A stretch of 64,000 nucleotides of DNA from Pseudonocardia autotrophica. Lineage in GTDB: Bacteria > Actinomycetota > Actinomycetes > Mycobacteriales > Pseudonocardiaceae. The stretch spans positions 2,790,001 to 2,854,000 of the forward strand of contig NZ_AP018920.1 of the NCBI RefSeq assembly GCF_003945385.1. Reading direction: 5' to 3'. The translations under genes and the position numbers were made by a program. Below the pieces are notes generated by a model. The model was not told where the DNA came from, did not search any database, and worked only from the letters and a program-made list of their open reading frames with translations. Shown piece by piece: positions 60,492-64,000 of this stretch. Each line of letters begins with the position of its first letter. Within the stretch, counting starts at the first letter, position 1.

Positions 60492-60961
60492 GGCCGGCGC
60501 AGGTCCCGGGTCATCACCACCAGCGCGGCGGCGCCGCCCTCTCCGGGGACCACCCGGAAACCGGTTCGCGTGTAGAACGCCAGCGCGCGTGCGTTCCCCG
60601 GCTCCACCTTCAGCGACAGCCGGTGCCTGCCGTGCTCACCGGCGACGGCGACGACGGCGTCCACCAGCCTGCCCGCGAGCCCGGTGCCGCGGGCCGTGGG
60701 GCACACCCACATCCCGTGCAGCAGGCCCTCGTCCGGCTCGTCGGACGGGCGCCAGCACACCGTCCCGATCGGCCGTCCGTCGTGCTGTGCGGCGAACCGG
60801 ACGTGCCGGGCGAGTACCCCGCGCCATGCCGCCTGCTCCATAGCGGCCAGCTCCCGGAGGAAGGCGCTGTCCGCGCCGAGCTCCTCCCGGATCGAGGCGA
60901 GCCGGACCTCCCGCGCAAGTTCCCAGTCGTCGGGACCCAGGCGGTGCACCGTCGTCGTCAT
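60488..60961 (-). CDS. GNAT-family acetyltransferase
   Basis: The 157-residue product has the GNAT core: IGTVCWRPSDEPDEGLLHGM, the acetyl-CoA loop WVCPTARGTGLAGRLVDAVV (R/Q-x-x-G-x-G/A) and LKVEPGNARALAFYTRTGFR. ATG 60961 is used. Its stop overlaps the downstream GTG, so it begins a three-gene operon with the PLP enzyme and alcohol dehydrogenase. It could detoxify an amino acid or amine by N-acetylation. Confidence 0.87.
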   Translation of the reverse strand: MTTTVHRLGPDDWELAREVRLASIREELGADSAFLRELAAMEQAAWRGVLARHVRFAAQHDGRPIGTVCWRPSDEPDEGLLHGMWVCPTARGTGLAGRLVDAVVAVAGEHGRHRLSLKVEPGNARALAFYTRTGFRVVPGEGGAAALVVMTRDLRRP

Positions 60962-61005
60962 CGCCCGCGTCCTTCCGCGCCACCGTCAGCGGGGACGGTA
61001 GCGGC

Positions 61006-62583
61006 TCAGCCGGTGGTCGTCCCGGTCTCGTAGTGGCGGGGCGTGAAGACGACCGGTCCGGTGCCGCGCTCGACGACCCGGGTGGTCGACGAGCCGACGA
61101 TCACCAGGGTGCGCATGTCCACCAGCTCCGGGTCCAGCTCGCCGAGCGTGGTGACGGTGATCCGCTGGCCGGCGCCGCCGACGTCGCGGCCCAGCACCAC
61201 CGGGGTGTCCGGGGAGCGGTGCTCCAGCAGCACCTCGCGGGCCGCGCCGACCTGCCACGGCCGGGCCTTCGACCGCGGGTTGTAGATCGCGATCGCCAGG
61301 TCCGCGGCCGCCACGGCGCGCAGCCGGGCGGCGACGACGTCCCACGGCTTGAGCCGGTCCGACAGCGAGATCATCGCGTGGTCGTGCCCGAGCGGAGCAC
61401 CGACCGCCGCGGACACCGCCTGCGCCGCGGACAGCCCGGGCAGCACCCGGACGGCGACGTCGCGGTACTTCTGCTCGGAGGCGACCTCCAGCACCGCGGC
61501 GGCCATCGCGAACACCCCCGGGTCACCGGCCGAGACAACCGCGACCCGACGACCGGACGCGGCCAGGTCCAGCGCGTGCGCGGCGCGCTGCGCCTCGACC
61601 CGGTTGTCCGACGGGTACCGGGTCTGCCGCGGGTTGGGCGGCACCCGGTCGAGATAGGGCCCGTACCCGACGAGATCGTCGGCGACCGACAGCGCGGCCG
61701 CGACCTGCGGGGTCAGCCAGTCCCGCCCGGCCGGCCCGGTCCCGACGACGACGACCTCGCCCGGCCCGCGCACCGACGCCGGATCGGCCGGATCGGGGGC
61801 GATCCGGTGGTCGTCGTTCTCCTGGTCGGGCACCGACGAGGCGATGTCACCGGGCACCAGCGCGATCGCGAAGTAGGGCACGTCACCGGCGTCGACGTCG
61901 CCGAGGGCGCCGGTGCGCTGGGCCTCCATGGTGGCCCGCTCCACGTAGTGCGCGCGATCGAGCTTCCCGGCGTCGGCCAGCGCGTCGCGCACGGTGCCGA
62001 AGGTACGGCCCAGCTTCATGACGGCGGCCGAGTCGGTGTCGGCGAGCCGGCGCGCCAGCTCGGCGCGGGGCAGCGTGCCGGGCAGCACGGTGAGCACCTC
62101 GTCCCGCTCGACGAGCGGGCGGCCCAGCGCCGCGGCGGCCCCGCTGATCGAGGTGACACCGGGCACGACCTCGGTGCGGTAGCGGCCGGCGAGGCGCTTG
62201 TGCATGTGCATGTAGGAGCCGTAGAAGAGCGGATCGCCCTCGGCGAGCAGCACGACGTCGCGGCCGGCGTCGAGGTGTGCGGCCAGCCGGGCGGCGGCCT
62301 CGGTGTAGAACTCGTCGATCGCACCCTGGTAGCCGCCGGGATGGTCGGTGGTCTCGGTGGTGACCGGGTAGACCAGGGCCTCCTCGATCGCGGTGCCGGA
62401 CAGGTGCGGCTCGGCGATCCGGCGGGCGATGGAGCGGCCGTGCCGGGCCGAGTGGTAGGCGATCACGTCGGCGTCGCGGACGAGCCGGGCGGCCTTGATC
62501 GTGGTCAGCTCGGGATCGCCGGGGCCGAGCCCGACACCGTAGAGGGTGCCGGCACTCGGGGTGGTGGGGTCGGCGCTGCTCAC
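61006..62583 (-). CDS. cobIJ: CobIJ fusion: precorrin-2 C20- and precorrin-3B C17-methyltransferase
   Basis: The 525-residue product contains two SUMT-type methyltransferases. The N-terminal half (about 1-245) is CobI with LYGVGLGPGDPELTTIKAAR and VVLLAEGDPLFYGSYMHMHK. The C-terminal half (about 263-525) is CobJ with VVVVGTGPAGRDWLTPQVAA, VVSAGDPGVFAMAAAVLEVA and IYNPRSKARPW. The fused form is typical of mycobacteria and other actinobacteria. The GTG start overlaps the cobH stop (GTGA). Confidence 0.95.
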   Translation of the reverse strand: MSSADPTTPSAGTLYGVGLGPGDPELTTIKAARLVRDADVIAYHSARHGRSIARRIAEPHLSGTAIEEALVYPVTTETTDHPGGYQGAIDEFYTEAAARLAAHLDAGRDVVLLAEGDPLFYGSYMHMHKRLAGRYRTEVVPGVTSISGAAAALGRPLVERDEVLTVLPGTLPRAELARRLADTDSAAVMKLGRTFGTVRDALADAGKLDRAHYVERATMEAQRTGALGDVDAGDVPYFAIALVPGDIASSVPDQENDDHRIAPDPADPASVRGPGEVVVVGTGPAGRDWLTPQVAAALSVADDLVGYGPYLDRVPPNPRQTRYPSDNRVEAQRAAHALDLAASGRRVAVVSAGDPGVFAMAAAVLEVASEQKYRDVAVRVLPGLSAAQAVSAAVGAPLGHDHAMISLSDRLKPWDVVAARLRAVAAADLAIAIYNPRSKARPWQVGAAREVLLEHRSPDTPVVLGRDVGGAGQRITVTTLGELDPELVDMRTLVIVGSSTTRVVERGTGPVVFTPRHYETGTTTG

Positions 62584-63218
62584 GCGATGATCTCCTGCTC
62601 GTGGGCCAGCGCGTTCAGCGCGGCGGCGGTGATCGCCGAGCCGCCGCGGCGGCCGTGCACCACCAGGTACTCCAGGTCGGTGCGGGCGGCGAGGGCCTGC
62701 TTGGACTCGGCGGCGCCGATGAAACCGACCGGGATGCCGAGCACCGCGGCCGGGCGCGGCGCGCCCCGGTCGATCAGGTCGAGCAGGTGGAACAGCGCGG
62801 TCGGGGCGTTGCCGACGGCGACGACGGCGCCGTCGAACCGGTCCGCGAGCAGCTCCAGCGCGGCGGCGGAGCGGGTGTTGCCGATCCGCTGCGCGAGGTC
62901 CGGGACGCGTGGATCGCGGAGCAGGCAGAGCACCTCGTTGCCGGCCGGGAGCCGGGCCGCGGTGACCCCGGAGGCGACCATCATGGCGTCGCAGAGGATC
63001 GGGGCGCCCGCCTTCAGCGCCTGCCGGGCGGCGTCGACCAGCCCGTCCGATGCGGCGATGTCGGCGGTCAGGTCGACCTGACCGCAGGCGTGGATCATCC
63101 GCACGGCGATGTCGGAGATCCCGGGCGGCAATCCGGTCAGGTCCGCCTCGGCGCGGATCGTCGCGAACGAGCGCCGGTAGATCTCGGCGCCGTCGGTGAT
63201 GTAGTCGTGGCCGCTCAG
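62580..63218 (-). CDS. cobH: Precorrin-8X methylmutase CobH, apparent CTG start
   Basis: The 212-residue product moves the C11 methyl of precorrin-8X to C12. Family motifs are DYITDGAEIYRRSFATIRAE, RMIHACGQVDLTADIAAS (catalytic His), LCDAMMVASGV, VAVGNAPTALFHLLDLID and PVGFIGAAESKQAL. No ATG, GTG or TTG lies near the conserved N-terminus. CTG at 63216-63218 overlaps the cobG stop as CTGA and has AGGAG six bases upstream, so CTG is the best start. The next inside Met would delete the conserved region. Confidence 0.92.
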   Translation of the reverse strand: MSGHDYITDGAEIYRRSFATIRAEADLTGLPPGISDIAVRMIHACGQVDLTADIAASDGLVDAARQALKAGAPILCDAMMVASGVTAARLPAGNEVLCLLRDPRVPDLAQRIGNTRSAAALELLADRFDGAVVAVGNAPTALFHLLDLIDRGAPRPAAVLGIPVGFIGAAESKQALAARTDLEYLVVHGRRGGSAITAAALNALAHEQEIIA

Positions 63219-64000
63219 CGGATGCTCCTCGGTCGGTCCTGCGATGGTGCGACGAGCGTGCCCGGTTCGCCGTCGAGCCGGTAACTGCCCGGGCCGGTGG
63301 CGACGGCGTCGACGTGCGGGGTGTGCGGGGCGCCGCAGCGCCGGGCGCAGCCCACGACGTGCACCGGTCTCCCGGTGCCGTGCCGGATCAGCTCGCGGGC
63401 GTCGGCGCGGACGTCGGCGAGGGACTTCGCGCAGCCCGGTGCGCCCGCGCAGGCGCTGACCCGCAGCGCCGGATGGTCCGGGTCGGTGACCAGCCCGGCC
63501 GCCCGCAGCCGGGCCGGGGCATCGGCGGCGGGCCGGGGGAGCACCAGGGTGCGCCACGGCGTCACGATGAGTTCCGGTGCGGCACCGGCGAGGGCGGCCA
63601 GCTGCGCGGACGACAGTTCCCCGAGCACCGGGGCCACCCCGAGCGCGCCGCCGCCGAGGTCCCCGACCCCCGATGGCCGGTCGCCGGGTGATCCGAGAGC
63701 GGGTGCCCCGTCGCCGGGTGAGCCATCGCCAGGTGCCCCGTCGACGGTCGGCCGGTCGCCGGGTGATCCGACCGCGGCCGGCTCGTCGCCGGGTGCCGCG
63801 GGTGGGCCGTCGCCGGGCGTCGCCCGGCGGCGCAGGATCGCGCCGATGCGGGTGGGGGCGTCGTCGAGCTCGGCGGCACGCCAGGTGCCGGCGTCCAGGG
63901 TCAGGAACGCCTCCGCTGCGTCCAGCAGCAGGGCGGGGGCACCCGCCCGGGAGCAGCGCAGGCCGGTGCCGGTCCCGGCGACGAGGAGCTCGCCGTCGTC
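63215..64000 (-). CDS. cobG: CobG, precorrin-3B synthase (N-terminus cut by window edge)
   Basis: The 261 residues present are from the siroheme/4Fe-4S nitrite-reductase-like CobG. The cluster-ligand cysteines are in VSACAGAPGCAKSLADVR and VVGCARRCGAPHTPHVD. Upstream of this, a linker of repeated PGD motifs (PGDGPP, PGDEPA, PGDRPT, PGDGSP, PGDGAP, PGDRPS) separates it from the preceding domain. The frame stays open to the window edge, and ATG-like codons inside are not starts. It overlaps cobH by 4 nt. Confidence 0.9.
   Translation of the reverse strand, partial: DDGELLVAGTGTGLRCSRAGAPALLLDAAEAFLTLDAGTWRAAELDDAPTRIGAILRRRATPGDGPPAAPGDEPAAVGSPGDRPTVDGAPGDGSPGDGAPALGSPGDRPSGVGDLGGGALGVAPVLGELSSAQLAALAGAAPELIVTPWRTLVLPRPAADAPARLRAAGLVTDPDHPALRVSACAGAPGCAKSLADVRADARELIRHGTGRPVHVVGCARRCGAPHTPHVDAVATGPGSYRLDGEPGTLVAPSQDRPRSIR

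Noticed and set aside
1..64000. tRNA or rRNA genes, transposases, integrases, phage or plasmid genes
   Set aside because: None were recognised by eye in sequence or translations; a covariance-model scan would be needed to exclude tRNAs fully.

Overview
The window is very GC-rich actinobacterial chromosome with almost every third codon position G or C, frequent GTG starts and many 1-11 nt gene overlaps. Gene content (fused cobIJ in a cobG-cobH-cobIJ run, recCBD, a small CxxC protein, a TPP-riboswitch thiYXZ operon, a DtxR/IdeR-like iron box before a heme oxygenase) suggests a Pseudonocardia-like member of the Pseudonocardiaceae. That assignment is inference from style and content. No rRNA, tRNA, CRISPR, insertion sequence or phage gene was seen, so this is ordinary chromosomal core and accessory metabolism rather than a mobile island.

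Layout. 1-8.2 kb: recC-recB-recD (minus strand, recD cut by the window edge). 8.3-13.7 kb: a zinc-ribbon SDR, heme oxygenase with two candidate operators, TetR, peroxiredoxin, a small unknown, a PucR-type regulator and a Gre factor, all on minus. 13.9-19.6 kb: amino acid dehydrogenase, a terminator, copper amine oxidase, and a divergent APC permease-IclR pair, which looks like an amine/amino acid use locus. 20.1-27.4 kb: one plus-strand operon for a sugar acid (Ldh_2 dehydrogenase, TRAP transporter dctPQM, L-fuconate dehydratase-type enolase, FAH-family enzyme, GntR regulator). 27.4-33.3 kb: quinone oxidoreductase with a 49-codon leader ORF, CPBP protease, threonine dehydratase-like enzyme, HrpB helicase and an untracked 45-residue membrane protein.

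33.3-49.1 kb: a seven-unit 16-bp tandem array ahead of a two-subunit acyl-CoA dehydrogenase, PhoD phosphatase, dicarboxylate/amino acid symporter, a Pr6Pr membrane protein, a PHA depolymerase next to a PHA-synthase homologue that has lost its catalytic Cys and His, a methyltransferase, a DEAD/DEAH helicase, an EamA exporter, a small CxxC protein, and a GMC oxidoreductase divergent from a small HTH protein. 49.1-57.5 kb: GAF protein, then two transport operons: TPP riboswitch-thiYXZ, and xylFGH-type sugar ABC genes with a ROK regulator and a 19-codon bridging micro-ORF. 57.5-64 kb: cobalamin genes cobK (+) and cobG-cobH-cobIJ (minus), flanking a small operon of GNAT, DSD1-type PLP enzyme and zinc alcohol dehydrogenase.

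The most unusual items are the double active-site loss in the PhaC homologue, the 16-bp array at the acyl-CoA dehydrogenase promoter, the apparent CTG start of cobH, the two bridging micro-ORFs, and the SDR with a zinc ribbon and no catalytic tyrosine.
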